In this document: piece by piece, positions 16,995 through 26,374 of the stretch
Layout: every line of letters starts with the position of its first letter
How positions within the stretch are numbered: the first letter of the stretch is position 1
Assembly: GCF_040718835.1 (NCBI RefSeq)
Contig: NZ_JBFEFG010000240.1
Span: 1 to 64,000, forward strand
Source: Bremerella sp. JC817
Lineage (GTDB): Bacteria > Planctomycetota > Planctomycetia > Pirellulales > Pirellulaceae
Reading direction: 5' to 3'
Length of the DNA: 64,000 nt
The notes under the pieces: model-generated
Seen by the model: the letters and a program-made list of their open reading frames with translations, nothing else
What the model was told of the DNA's origin: nothing
Database searches by the model: none
Made by a program: the position numbers and the translations under genes

Positions 16995-18134
16995 ATGACC
17001 CTCTCTCTATACAAAGTTCCGAACCTTTTTTTTGCACTCTTGACAGCCAGTTTCTGGCTATTAACGGGACCCATTTTGGGGCAAGAAAGGGTTGACTGGC
17101 GGACCGAAGCTGATCTCGATAAACAGCTCTTGTCGACCTTCGATTTGACGTGGGATCAGGTGCCGCTGCGGGATGGACTAACACGTCTATCGCGGACGCA
17201 TCGCGTCGCGATCTTTCTCGATCGACGCGTCGATCCTGACCAGCCGATTCAAATGACCTTCAGTAACGAGCAGCTTGGCCTCGGGCTGCAGCGCATCGCA
17301 GCGACCGTGGGCATTGGCATGTCGCGTGTCGGCGACGTGATTTATCTTGGGCCGGAAGAAACCGCTTCACGATTGCCGACCGTTGCCGAGTTGCAAGCCG
17401 AGTTCGCGAAGGCTTGCGGGTTGCCCGCGGCGCTCGAACTGCTGGATCGCAAGCCACGTAGCTGGGAGCGTTTGTCGAAGCCTTCGGAGATTGTGACTTC
17501 CGTGGCCCAGCAAGCAGGCATGAAGATTCCGAATCTCGACGCAGCGATTAAGAACGACCTGTGGCCAGCGGCCGACTTTCCGGCGATGCGAACGACCGAC
17601 TATTTGACGCTGGTCCTTGCTGGCTATCACGCTTCGTATCGATTGGCGAAAGCAGGCGATGGCGTCGAGATGATTCTGGTGCCGATCCCAGAAGAGCTGA
17701 CGCTGACCCGCGTCTATCGCTTCGCGGGAAAGCATGACGAGGCGATCGAGAAGATTCGCCAGCTATTCCCCGACGCGAAGGTTGAGTCCGATGGCAAGAG
17801 CCAGTTGGCGGTCACCGGATCTCAGCAGATCCAGGAACAAGTCGCCAAGCTGTTGAAGGGAGGCACGGCCCGCAGCACGGTCGTGATGCCCGGCAAGAAA
17901 CAGTACACGATGAAGGTCGAGCAGTTGCCGCTACAGTTGGTCGTGAACTCGCTACGGCAACAACTGGGGATGGAGTTTGAAATACCCAGCGGCCTCGAAG
18001 ATCAAATGAAGACGCGAATCTCTTACAACGTCAAGGAAGCCGATCTGACGGCTTTGCTCGATGCCGTATTCGGCGACACGACACTCACCTACGAGATTGA
18101 CGGCGACAAGATCGTTGTGTCGAAAAAGGAATAG
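16995..18134 (+). CDS. Secreted protein with secretin N-domain/STN-like modules
   Basis: A signal peptide (about 1-30, ending GPILGQE) leads into a 350-residue exported region. The segment QVPLRDGLTRLSRTHRVAIFLD (quoted in parts: PLRDGLTRLSR, VAIFLDRRVDP) resembles the STN/secretin short domain. TRVYRFAGKHDEAIEKIRQL plus VTGSQQIQEQVAKLL resembles a secretin N0/N1 repeat, and the C-terminus repeats the STN pattern with PLQLVVNSLRQQL and VKEADLTALLDAVF. No secretin beta-barrel follows. It may be a periplasmic adaptor or a planctomycetal stand-alone family. Confidence 0.72.
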   Translation: MTLSLYKVPNLFFALLTASFWLLTGPILGQERVDWRTEADLDKQLLSTFDLTWDQVPLRDGLTRLSRTHRVAIFLDRRVDPDQPIQMTFSNEQLGLGLQRIAATVGIGMSRVGDVIYLGPEETASRLPTVAELQAEFAKACGLPAALELLDRKPRSWERLSKPSEIVTSVAQQAGMKIPNLDAAIKNDLWPAADFPAMRTTDYLTLVLAGYHASYRLAKAGDGVEMILVPIPEELTLTRVYRFAGKHDEAIEKIRQLFPDAKVESDGKSQLAVTGSQQIQEQVAKLLKGGTARSTVVMPGKKQYTMKVEQLPLQLVVNSLRQQLGMEFEIPSGLEDQMKTRISYNVKEADLTALLDAVFGDTTLTYEIDGDKIVVSKKE

Positions 18135-18166
18135 TGGCCATGCCTGGCCCCCTTTCGAAACAGCGA

Positions 18167-18203
18167 AATGCGACGAAGTACCAGTAATGGACTTCGTCGC
18201 ATT
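18167..18203. terminator. Hairpin between the secretin-N-like gene and cheY
   Basis: A perfect 13-bp stem, AATGCGACGAAGT / ACTTCGTCGCATT, with an 11-nt loop lies between two converging genes. T-tracts are weak on both sides. Position and perfection favour a bidirectional terminator. Confidence 0.7.
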
Positions 18204-18244
18204 GCAAAGTTCGTGAGGGTTTCCCGTGGGGATGCCCTTCGTGC

Positions 18245-18607
18245 TTAGCAGCCGTGCTTTTCCAGCTTTTCGCGAAGCGTGTCCGCTGTGAATGGCTTCA
18301 CCAGGTAGTCGGAAACACCGGCCTGGATCGCTTCCATCACGCGCGATTTTTCCGCTTCCGTGGTGACCATCATGATCTTCACGTCTTTGTCGATTTTGCG
18401 AATTTCCTGAATCACTTCCAGGCCGCTCTTGCCGGGCATATTCCAGTCGGTCAGGACCAGATCGAATTCGCCTGGCTTGAAGATTTTGACGGCTTCTTCA
18501 CCGTCTGCTGCTTCGACTGCACTCGGCACACCAACCGCTTGCAAGGATCGAAGGATGATTTTTCGCATTGTGCTGGAGTCGTCGGCGACGAGAACGCGTA
18601 CAGCCAT
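18245..18607 (-). CDS. cheY: CheY-type response regulator
   Basis: This 120-aa single receiver domain is the likely output regulator of the adjacent chemotaxis system, phosphorylated by CheA. The acidic pair is Asp9-Asp10 (VADDSS), the phosphoacceptor is Asp54 in LTDWNMPG, the signalling threonine lies in MMVTTEAE and the conserved lysine in YLVKPF. It is transcribed away from cheW, with 530 bp between them. It could instead bind a different partner, but motif quality and location support a CheY role. Confidence 0.93.
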   Translation of the reverse strand: MAVRVLVADDSSTMRKIILRSLQAVGVPSAVEAADGEEAVKIFKPGEFDLVLTDWNMPGKSGLEVIQEIRKIDKDVKIMMVTTEAEKSRVMEAIQAGVSDYLVKPFTADTLREKLEKHGC

Positions 18608-19138
18608 GATTCGTATAGCTCCTCTTAGTAGCCTGCCCTCACGACCATGAATTGGTCGGTTGAGATTGCCGATTGGAAATGAAAATTTCTACCGAACGAT
18701 AGGTTGTTCCGGGGTGCGGTCAAACGTGCTGCTTGAAAATTTCGCCAAATAGATCTGGCTCGTTCCGACCGCTAATAAGAAGGTCGAACGCCGAATTGCG
18801 GGCCTGCCGCACCCGGCTCGATTTCCCCTGAGATGGCGTGGTGCGGTAACGCACCTTTGTGTGGTGCGATTGTTCGGTTTGTTACGTCTAGGTTACGCAG
18901 GATGTGGAAAACACCTGGAGAAAAAATGACACCTGGGCAAACATTCTCGCTAACACAGACCGACCTTTATACGTGAACGTCGCAGGTACGCAGTTGGCTG
19001 GCTGCACCTTTTGACCACAGACGTAAATCCGAAAGTGACGGAGCACTCCATAGGGACAAGGTCGTCCCGCCCGATTTTCTCGGGGCAGCGGATCGGATCG
19101 AAATATTCGTTCCAGCACACTGATCGGGAGACTGAGCT
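18608..19138. promoter_or_regulatory. Divergent cheY/cheW control region
   Basis: No gene is supported in these 530 bases. Promoters for cheY (minus) and for the cheW operon (plus) must lie here, but no consensus boxes could be called with confidence. A small perfect hairpin GGTGCG-GTAA-CGCACC followed by TTTGT sits at 18840-18855 and could attenuate transcription. The cheW start is preceded by GGGAG. Confidence 0.5.
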
Positions 19139-19663
19139 TTGTCCGTCACAACTGAAGATCTGCAGAAGGAAGAACGTTCGGGCCACGAATCACAGCGGCG
19201 CGAAGGGCTGAACTCAATGCAACTGGTCAGTTTCCAACTGGCCAAAGAAGAATATGGGATCGAGATCACCCGCGTTCAGGAAATCATCCTGATGGGCGAG
19301 ATCACCCGTGTTCCTCAAACTCCGAATTATATCAAGGGGCTGATCAATCTCCGCAACACGGTCATCCCGATCGTGGACTTGCGGCTCCGTTTTGGCCTGC
19401 AGCTGCAGGACGCAAACGACGAAACCCGCATCATGGTCATGAACGTTGGTGGAAAGACGGTTGGCATCATTGTCGACGCTGTCAGCGAAGTCCTGCGTAT
19501 CTCGAAAGACCAGATTTCCTCGCCACCTCCGACCGTTGCTGGCTTGGGACGTGAATACCTCACTGGCCTGGTGAAGCTGGACAAACGCCTGCTTATCTTG
19601 CTCGACATCGACAAGATTCTCGGCAAAGCAGACGTGGAAATGCTCGAATCGCGAACCAGCTAA
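19139..19663 (+). CDS. cheW: Chemotaxis coupling protein CheW
   Basis: CheW links chemoreceptors to the CheA kinase. The 174-aa protein consists of one CheW SH3-like domain, seen in MQLVSFQLAKEEYGIEI, IKGLINLRNTVIPIVDLR and a MNVGGKTVGIIVDAV stretch. The TTG at 19139 has a GGGAG ribosome site eight bases upstream, giving a 26-residue hydrophilic extension; an internal ATG at 19217 starts directly at the domain and is the alternative. It heads the operon cheW - receptor - cheR - cheA - cheC. Confidence 0.93.
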   Translation: MSVTTEDLQKEERSGHESQRREGLNSMQLVSFQLAKEEYGIEITRVQEIILMGEITRVPQTPNYIKGLINLRNTVIPIVDLRLRFGLQLQDANDETRIMVMNVGGKTVGIIVDAVSEVLRISKDQISSPPPTVAGLGREYLTGLVKLDKRLLILLDIDKILGKADVEMLESRTS

Positions 19664-19811
19664 GGTTCGGAAAGAGCCTCGGATCGGCAATTGATTAAGG
19701 GAAGTCTCGCCACGCACGCCTGGCAGGACACGAATGCAGGGAGCAGACGAAATTCATTGGATGGGGCAGCTACAAATAAAATATTCCTTGAATTTTGCGA
19801 GACACGTGATC

Positions 19812-21533
19812 ATGGCTTCGACCAAAGCAACCAGCAATCCAGCTAACGTACAAAACCTTCAGAAAGAACTGTCGGTAGCACACGCGATGAGCGAGAACTC
19901 GCCAGTCAACATTATGATGGCCGACAAGGACCTGACGATCACCTACGTCAATCCAGCCAGCCTCGCAACGTTGAAAAGCCTGGCTGCTTACCTTCCTTGC
20001 AAGCCCGAGGAAGTGGTTGGCCAAAAGATCGACATCTTTCACAACGACCCATCGATGCAGCGGCACGTCTTGGAAAACCCTAAGAACCTGCCGGTCCGCA
20101 CGCTGATCAACGTTGGCGATCAACTCGCCGATCTGCTCGTTTCGGCTACCTATGACCACGACGGCAACTACCTTGGTCCCATGGTGACCTGGGAGGTGGT
20201 TACGGAAAAGCATGCCCTGGAACAAGCCGCTGCCGAAAAGTTCGCCATCGTCGAGAATGCTCCGATCAACATCCTGTTGGCGAATCTCGATGGCGTTATT
20301 ACCTACATGAATCCAGCTTCAGAAAAGACGCTGCGTTCGATCGAACACGTCTTGCCAGTCCCGGTCGACCAGATCATCGGCAACACGTACGACATCTTCC
20401 ACAAGAATCCAGCCCATCAGCGTAGCTTGTTGTCCGATCCGGCCAACTTGCCGGTCAAAACGCAGATCGAACTGGAAGGCGAATACCTCGACCTGCAGGC
20501 CAGCGCCATCTACGACAAGCAAGGCAACTATACCGGCCCGATGGTGGCCTGGTCGCTGATTACGGAACGCATCAATGCAGAAAAGGCCGAGCAGGCACGG
20601 GCCGTTCGCGAACGTGAAGAACAAGCGGAGCTGAAGCGTAACGTCGACGCCATTTTGGATGTCGTCAGCGCTGCTGCCGAAGGCGATCTCACCAAGCGTA
20701 CCAATATTGAGCGTGCCGACGAAATCGGCCAGCTGGCAGCGGGGATCGATCGAATGATCGCCGACCTGCGTGACATCATCAGCCAGGTGGTCGACAGTGG
20801 TTCGCAGTTCGCTGAAGGTGCCACGGTGATCGCGGAAAGCTCGCAGTCGATGGCCAATGGTGCCCAGACTCAGAGTGCCTCGGTTGAAGAAATGAGCGCT
20901 TCGATTGAAGAACTGACTCGCAGTATCGACTCGGTCAAAGACAACGCCAGCGAAGCCAACGCCATGGCCGGCGACACCAGTCGTATGGCACAAGACGGCG
21001 GCAACGCGGTTCAGAAGTCGATCGAGGCGATGGAACTGATCAAGACCTCTTCGGAGCAGATCAGCGAAATCATCCAGGTCATTTCCGAAATCGCCAGCCA
21101 GACCAACCTGTTGGCCTTGAACGCTGCCATCGAAGCTGCTCGTGCCGGTGAACATGGTCTGGGGTTCGCGGTCGTCGCTGACGAAGTTCGCAAACTGGCC
21201 GAACGCTCGAGCGAAGCGGCCAAAGAGATCTCGTCGTTGATCAAAGAATCGACGCAGCGAGTTTCGGACGGTTCGATGCTTAGTGCTCAGACCGGTGCGG
21301 CCCTCGAGAAGATCATCGCCGGCGTCAGCTCGACCGCCAACAAGATCTCGGAGATCGCGACCTCGACAGTCGAACAGGCTCAGAACGCCAACGAAGTCGC
21401 TGGTGCCATTCAGCAGGTCTCTGGTGTCACCGAACAGTCGGCTGCCGCGGCCGAAGAGATGGCATCCAGCAGCGAAGAACTGGGAGCCCAGGCGACCATG
21501 CTTCGCGAACTGGTCAGCCGGTTCCGCATCTAA
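19812..21533 (+). CDS. Soluble methyl-accepting chemotaxis protein with duplicated PAS domain
   Basis: This receptor has no membrane segment and no signal peptide, so it should sense a cytosolic signal. I start at the ATG at 19812 ([11 protein letters not shown]); the frame is open to 19734. Two PAS units in tandem (about 25-150 and 155-270) share [20 protein letters not shown] / [20 protein letters not shown], the FHxxPxxQR turn and a GNYxGPMVxW ending, showing internal duplication. Then come a HAMP-like helix (about 290-345) and the signalling hairpin with [20 protein letters not shown] near residue 440, the CheA/CheW contact tip. Gln and Glu pairs for methylation are present, matching cheR downstream. 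Confidence 0.92.
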   Translation: MASTKATSNPANVQNLQKELSVAHAMSENSPVNIMMADKDLTITYVNPASLATLKSLAAYLPCKPEEVVGQKIDIFHNDPSMQRHVLENPKNLPVRTLINVGDQLADLLVSATYDHDGNYLGPMVTWEVVTEKHALEQAAAEKFAIVENAPINILLANLDGVITYMNPASEKTLRSIEHVLPVPVDQIIGNTYDIFHKNPAHQRSLLSDPANLPVKTQIELEGEYLDLQASAIYDKQGNYTGPMVAWSLITERINAEKAEQARAVREREEQAELKRNVDAILDVVSAAAEGDLTKRTNIERADEIGQLAAGIDRMIADLRDIISQVVDSGSQFAEGATVIAESSQSMANGAQTQSASVEEMSASIEELTRSIDSVKDNASEANAMAGDTSRMAQDGGNAVQKSIEAMELIKTSSEQISEIIQVISEIASQTNLLALNAAIEAARAGEHGLGFAVVADEVRKLAERSSEAAKEISSLIKESTQRVSDGSMLSAQTGAALEKIIAGVSSTANKISEIATSTVEQAQNANEVAGAIQQVSGVTEQSAAAAEEMASSSEELGAQATMLRELVSRFRI

Positions 21534-21635
21534 ATCGGAACAACAAGTTATCTACGGTCGTCCCTTGCCTGGTGGCACGGGACGACGTGTTACTCGCATA
21601 TCTCAGGAAAGACCGACAGGAAAAGGAAGGCAGGA

Positions 21636-22463
21636 ATGACCGCATTCTCCGCAACATCGCAAGTTACTGACGATCAAATGCGGCGCTACGCCAAGATGAT
21701 TTACGAAGTGGCAGGGATTGAAATCTCGCCGGCTAAGAAGCAATTGCTTTCGAACCGGATTCGTCGTCGTCTGAAAGAAACTGGCATCGCCGACTTCGAG
21801 CAGTACTTTAAGTTTTTGAGCAAGCTGCCGACGTCGCACCCGGAATGGGACGGTTTTCTGCAGGAAGTTACGACACACGAGACCTATCTCTTCCGCGATG
21901 AGTCGAATTGGAAATGGCTTCGTGGAGAGTTTCTGCCACAGTTGCAGAAGGACGGGAATGGTTCGTTGAAAGTCTGGTCGGCCGCGTGCAGCACCGGCGA
22001 CGAAGCTTACACGATCGCTTGTTGCGTGGCCGAAGGGCTGCGGAACCCAGCGGCGTGGAAAGTCGAAATCCTGGGGACCGACATCGGCATCGGTGCGGTT
22101 CAAGAGGCTCAACAGGCCAAGTTCGGCGAACGTTCCATGCGTTTGGTACCGGCCGACCTGAAGCAGAAGCACTTCAACCAAATGGGCGGAGCGCATATCT
22201 GGGAGCCAAACTCAAAGTTGCGAGCAATGACGCGATTCCGCCAGCACAACCTGCTGGATCGAGTCACTGAGGGGCCGTTCAACCTGGTGTTTCTGAAGAA
22301 CGTCTTGATTTACTTTAACGCGGACTCGAAACGACGCGTGATTGCCAACATCCAGAAGGCCATGAAGCCAGGTAGTTACCTGGTGGCTGGCGCCGCGGAA
22401 GGAATCAGTGATCTGATGGACGGCTTTGAACGTATCCATCCTTGGCTTTACCGTCGAACCTAA
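21636..22463 (+). CDS. cheR: Chemotaxis receptor methyltransferase CheR
   Basis: CheR methylates glutamates of chemoreceptors with S-adenosylmethionine. The 275-aa protein has an N-terminal helical domain (about 10-75, with KQLLSNRIRRRLKETG), then THETYLFRD and the SAM-binding VWSAACSTGDEAYTIA (about 109-124). Further motifs are ILGTDIG and the late NLVFLKNVLIYF. The start follows a purine-rich AAGGAAGGCAGGA site. It lies between the receptor and cheA. No cheB demethylase is present in the cluster. Confidence 0.95.
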   Translation: MTAFSATSQVTDDQMRRYAKMIYEVAGIEISPAKKQLLSNRIRRRLKETGIADFEQYFKFLSKLPTSHPEWDGFLQEVTTHETYLFRDESNWKWLRGEFLPQLQKDGNGSLKVWSAACSTGDEAYTIACCVAEGLRNPAAWKVEILGTDIGIGAVQEAQQAKFGERSMRLVPADLKQKHFNQMGGAHIWEPNSKLRAMTRFRQHNLLDRVTEGPFNLVFLKNVLIYFNADSKRRVIANIQKAMKPGSYLVAGAAEGISDLMDGFERIHPWLYRRT

Positions 22464-22513
22464 TTGCCAAGGGATGGAGGCGTTTTCCTCCACAGTGAAA
22501 CTGGGGCAGTAAC

Positions 22514-25500
22514 ATGAACAACAACAGTGCGACCCGCGACGATTGCTCCGACGATTTGTTGGCGGATTTTCTCGATGAGTCTAATCAACTGATCGAGCGA
22601 ATCAACGAGCGTCTGATGGAGCTGGAAGAGTGGACTCGCAATGAAGAGACACGCGACCTTCCCATCGACGAGGCGTTGCTGAACGACATGTTTCGCTCGG
22701 CCCACAGCATCAAAGGCCTCTCGGCCATGCTCGGGCTGCCGCGGATCAACGAACTGACGCACAACATCGAAAATGTCTTTGATGCGGCTCGTCGAGGCCA
22801 GCTGCATATCGATCATGAAGCCGTAAAGGTGGTCTACGTCGCTGTGGATCGCCTCAGCGAAATCATCGACCATCTGCGTGACTATCAAAATGACGATTTA
22901 GACTGCGATAAGCAGCTAAACGCCATCACCGAGATCTTAGAAGCTGGCGGCGTTCTAAAGAGGCAAGGAGCCCAAGGCGACGTCGAGTCAGCTTTCAGTG
23001 ATGTGCCCAATTCGTCATCCACCCAGCCGAGCCAATCCAGCGTAAGTGAGCCGATTATGGAACCTGCTGAATCGAACCGTGCGCCCGCCTCCTCTCCGGT
23101 TCAAGTCGACTGTCGCGAAATGTTCGCTGATGTTCATGATGAATCGGAGGTACCTGCCAAGTACCTGGCCATCTTCCTGGACGAGACGGAACTGTCTCTC
23201 GATGAAATGGTCGACTTGTTACTGGGCAATGACAGTGCCCAGCAGGAAGAGTCGGTGCGCACGATGATGTGCACCGCTCACCGAATCAAAGGGTCCGCGG
23301 CATCGATCGGTTTGAACCGACCTGCCAAGCTGGCCCACTTGATGGAAGACGTGTTGCAGCAGCATCGCGATGAAGGCAAAGCTCTCGTTCCGCTGTTGAT
23401 CGACGCCCTGCTCGGCTGTGCCGATGCCCTTCGGACCTATCTCAAAGGTTTGCGAAGTGGCGAGCCGGTCGACGTTGACTTCGCAAATTTCGCCGGCGAA
23501 TTGCTCGCCGCGGAAGCTGCCGGTGAATCGACTGATGGTGGGGCAGCCGAGCCTGCTGCGGCTGTTCAGGAAGATAAGTCAGAAGGAATCGATCTAGCCC
23601 AATTGCAGGAGTTGGCCAACGCCCACTATCAGTCCGACGAAGATACCCTGGTCCTGGCTCGGGTCGAACTCAATCCGGCGACGCCGCTGGTTGGCTTGAA
23701 AGCCCAACTACTTTGCGAAAAGCTGAGTCGCCAAGGGGTGCTCTTACTCACGGCACCACCACGCGAAAAACTGGAAAGCATGAGTGACCTGTCGGAAGTA
23801 ATCATCGGAATGGTTACGTCCGCCACAGATTTCACTTTAGGCAGCGTCTTGAATGTCTCAGGCGTGAACAACGTTCAGCTTGATCGTCTGCCTCGTGAAG
23901 GTGGCAGCCTGCCTGCATCGGCTGCTCAGCCAACCGGAGAACAACAAGTTGAACAAACGGTTGCCCAGGCCGAAGAACTGGTGCAGTCGCTGATCAATGA
24001 AGAAATGGTGGAAGAGGTCGCGAACGACGAAACGCCGGTGAGCATCGAACCACCGGTCATCGAAGTTTCCGTGCTCGCATTGCCGCCGGAACCTGCCCCG
24101 GTGATTGTTACGCCGCCCAAAGTTGAGCCTGCTCCGGTGGTTGTGAAGCCAGCCGCCACGGCTGCTCCGGCACCTGTGGCCGCCACTGCGAAACCTTCCG
24201 CGGAAGCAAGCAAGCAAGTCGAAACCCACGCCAAGCCAGCGGAAACGCTGCGAGTCGATATCGAACGCCTCGATCAGTTGATGAACCTGGCCGGTCAGTT
24301 GGTGATCAGCAAGGCACGCTTCAACCAGTTGGGCGAAAACCTCCGCAACGCCATCCCGCACAAGCAGTGTCATCAATGGATGGAAGCAATCGATCTGACG
24401 TGTCAGAAGATGCTGCGAGAAGCGGAAGATGGCATCGCCAACAAAGAACTGGCCAATATGCATGGCCAGATCCGCAAGATGCAGCAGAACCTGGCTTCGA
24501 TCGGCAAGGAAATGCAGCGTATCGATTCGATCCGTACCGGCCTGACCAGCTTCTTCGATGCCGTTCATCAACTCGACCGAGTGACCGATGGTATCCAGAA
24601 GACGATCATGGATACCCGCATGGTTCCGATCGGCCCGCTGTTTGGCCGCTTCCGCCGTGTGGTTCGCGACATCTCGCGCACCAACGGTAAGGAAATCACG
24701 CTGGAAATCTTCGGCGAGAAGACCGAACTTGATAAGCGAATGATCGACGAACTAGGTGATCCACTGATCCACATGGTTCGCAACTCGTCCGACCACGGGA
24801 TTGAAACCCCAAGCGAGCGTAAGGCTGCCGGTAAGCCCGAGTGCGGTGTCATCACGCTGAATGCGTTCCATCGCGGAAACAGCATCGTGATTCAGGTCAC
24901 CGATGATGGTCGAGGCTTGAGCCGCGACAAGATCACCAAGAAGGCGATCGAGAAAGGCCTGGCGACCCCCACCGATCTCGAACGCATGACCGACCAGCAG
25001 ATCTATCAATTGATCTGGGAACCAGGCTTCAGCACGGCCGAAGCGATCACCGAGATCTCAGGTCGTGGCATGGGGATGGATATCGTCCGCGCCAAAATCG
25101 AATCGATCAATGGTGTCGTCGAAGTCGATAGCAAACTGGGCCAAGGAACGATCTTCACGATCAAGTTGCCACTCACCATGGCGATTTTGCCAAGCCTGAT
25201 GGCCAAGATCGACGGCGACCTGTTCTCGATTCCGGTTGAATCGATTGTCGAGATTGTATGCTTCCGTCGCGACGACATTACGACCGTGCATGGCAAACGA
25301 ACCGCCTTGGTTCGTGGTCGTCCGGTATCGATCTGCGAATTGCATGATACGTTTTCATGGGGACAGCCGTCGCTTCGCAAGGTCCAGAGTAACGATGTCA
25401 CGATGATCATCATCCGCAACGACAGTCGCGAGATGGGCTTGGTGGTCGATGGCATCCTGGGCGAAGAAGACGTTGTAGTCAAATCGCTGGCTGAGAACTA

Positions 25501-25624
25501 CCAGAACGTCGAAGGTATCTCAGGGGCATGTGTGCTGGGGAACGGTCGGGTGGCCCTGATCCTCGATCCTGCAGCCGTCATCGATCTGGCTGTCCGCAGC
25601 CAGGTGGAAGAAGCCATTTGCTAA
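22514..25624 (+). CDS. cheA: Chemotaxis histidine kinase CheA with two Hpt domains
   Basis: CheA autophosphorylates in response to receptors and passes phosphate to CheY. This 1036-aa version is longer than usual. It has two Hpt domains: the first with His64 in SAHSIKG and the second with His256 in TAHRIKG. A Pro/Ala/Glu-rich region (about 470-575) links to the dimerisation helices (LRVDIERLDQLMNLAGQLV). The ATPase has the N box HMVRNSSDHG and the G boxes DDGRGLSRD and ISGRGMGMDIVRAKIES. A CheW-like domain ends the protein (about 880-1030). It is the core of this cluster, followed by a cheC-like gene 11 bp later. Confidence 0.95.
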   Translation: MNNNSATRDDCSDDLLADFLDESNQLIERINERLMELEEWTRNEETRDLPIDEALLNDMFRSAHSIKGLSAMLGLPRINELTHNIENVFDAARRGQLHIDHEAVKVVYVAVDRLSEIIDHLRDYQNDDLDCDKQLNAITEILEAGGVLKRQGAQGDVESAFSDVPNSSSTQPSQSSVSEPIMEPAESNRAPASSPVQVDCREMFADVHDESEVPAKYLAIFLDETELSLDEMVDLLLGNDSAQQEESVRTMMCTAHRIKGSAASIGLNRPAKLAHLMEDVLQQHRDEGKALVPLLIDALLGCADALRTYLKGLRSGEPVDVDFANFAGELLAAEAAGESTDGGAAEPAAAVQEDKSEGIDLAQLQELANAHYQSDEDTLVLARVELNPATPLVGLKAQLLCEKLSRQGVLLLTAPPREKLESMSDLSEVIIGMVTSATDFTLGSVLNVSGVNNVQLDRLPREGGSLPASAAQPTGEQQVEQTVAQAEELVQSLINEEMVEEVANDETPVSIEPPVIEVSVLALPPEPAPVIVTPPKVEPAPVVVKPAATAAPAPVAATAKPSAEASKQVETHAKPAETLRVDIERLDQLMNLAGQLVISKARFNQLGENLRNAIPHKQCHQWMEAIDLTCQKMLREAEDGIANKELANMHGQIRKMQQNLASIGKEMQRIDSIRTGLTSFFDAVHQLDRVTDGIQKTIMDTRMVPIGPLFGRFRRVVRDISRTNGKEITLEIFGEKTELDKRMIDELGDPLIHMVRNSSDHGIETPSERKAAGKPECGVITLNAFHRGNSIVIQVTDDGRGLSRDKITKKAIEKGLATPTDLERMTDQQIYQLIWEPGFSTAEAITEISGRGMGMDIVRAKIESINGVVEVDSKLGQGTIFTIKLPLTMAILPSLMAKIDGDLFSIPVESIVEIVCFRRDDITTVHGKRTALVRGRPVSICELHDTFSWGQPSLRKVQSNDVTMIIIRNDSREMGLVVDGILGEEDVVVKSLAENYQNVEGISGACVLGNGRVALILDPAAVIDLAVRSQVEEAIC

Positions 25625-25635
25625 GGAATGATTTC

Positions 25636-26241
25636 ATGGATACAACCAGTACCAATCACCCGCCCCATTTGCACGTGCTTCACGACGTGCTGACGGCCGC
25701 CACTTACGAGGCGTCGTCGGCCATGAGCATTTGGACCGGCGGCAAGATCTCGTTAACGCTGGATTGCGTGCGTGAAGTCCCGCTCGAATCGATCACGGAA
25801 GAGTTCGACCTTGGCATGGAACCGCTGACGATGGTCGTGCTGACCATCGATGGTGATGCTGGCGGCACGATGATCCTCACGTTCGACGAAGAGAATGGCC
25901 GCGGCCTGGCGGCTTCGCTGTTCAAGCAGGAAGTTTCGACCGATCCCGAATGGTCGGAAACCGAAAAGTCGGCCTTGATGGAGACCGGCAACATTCTCGG
26001 ATGTGCCTACTTCAACGCCATCGCTCGACTGGTTCAGGCCGAGTTCGTGCCGTCGCCCCCTGCCTTCCTGCAGGACTATGGGCCGTGCGTTCTCGAGCAG
26101 GCTTTGATGCTTCAGGCTCAATGCTCGTACGATGTTCTGATCTGCCAGACCACTTTCCTCAAAGGGGAAGAGAAGCTGAACTGGCATATCTTGTTCATCC
26201 CAAATCCGAAAATGGGCGAAGCCCTGCAGTCGGCCCAGTAA
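25636..26241 (+). CDS. cheC: CheC/CheX-family CheY phosphatase
   Basis: Proteins of this family dephosphorylate CheY and so reset the signal. The key helix is TEKSALMETGNILGCAYFNA, carrying the E and N of the signature that reads roughly ExxN. A second copy of the helix, normal in CheC, is not clear in the C-terminal half, which has SPPAFLQDYG and ILFIPNPK. The length of 201 aa fits CheC. It starts 11 bp after cheA and ends the operon. CheC can partner with CheD, but no cheD is seen. CheX-like assignment is the alternative. Confidence 0.8.
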   Translation: MDTTSTNHPPHLHVLHDVLTAATYEASSAMSIWTGGKISLTLDCVREVPLESITEEFDLGMEPLTMVVLTIDGDAGGTMILTFDEENGRGLAASLFKQEVSTDPEWSETEKSALMETGNILGCAYFNAIARLVQAEFVPSPPAFLQDYGPCVLEQALMLQAQCSYDVLICQTTFLKGEEKLNWHILFIPNPKMGEALQSAQ

Positions 26242-26374
26242 CGCCACTACTATCGGTAGATTCGGAATTGTCGCCCCGCGATTCACACGCCTGCCTGGCA
26301 GACGTCGATGATCGATCGGGGCGATTTCGTTTGCCTTCCCATCTGGCTCTGATTTACGAAGCGGGACGAATGGC

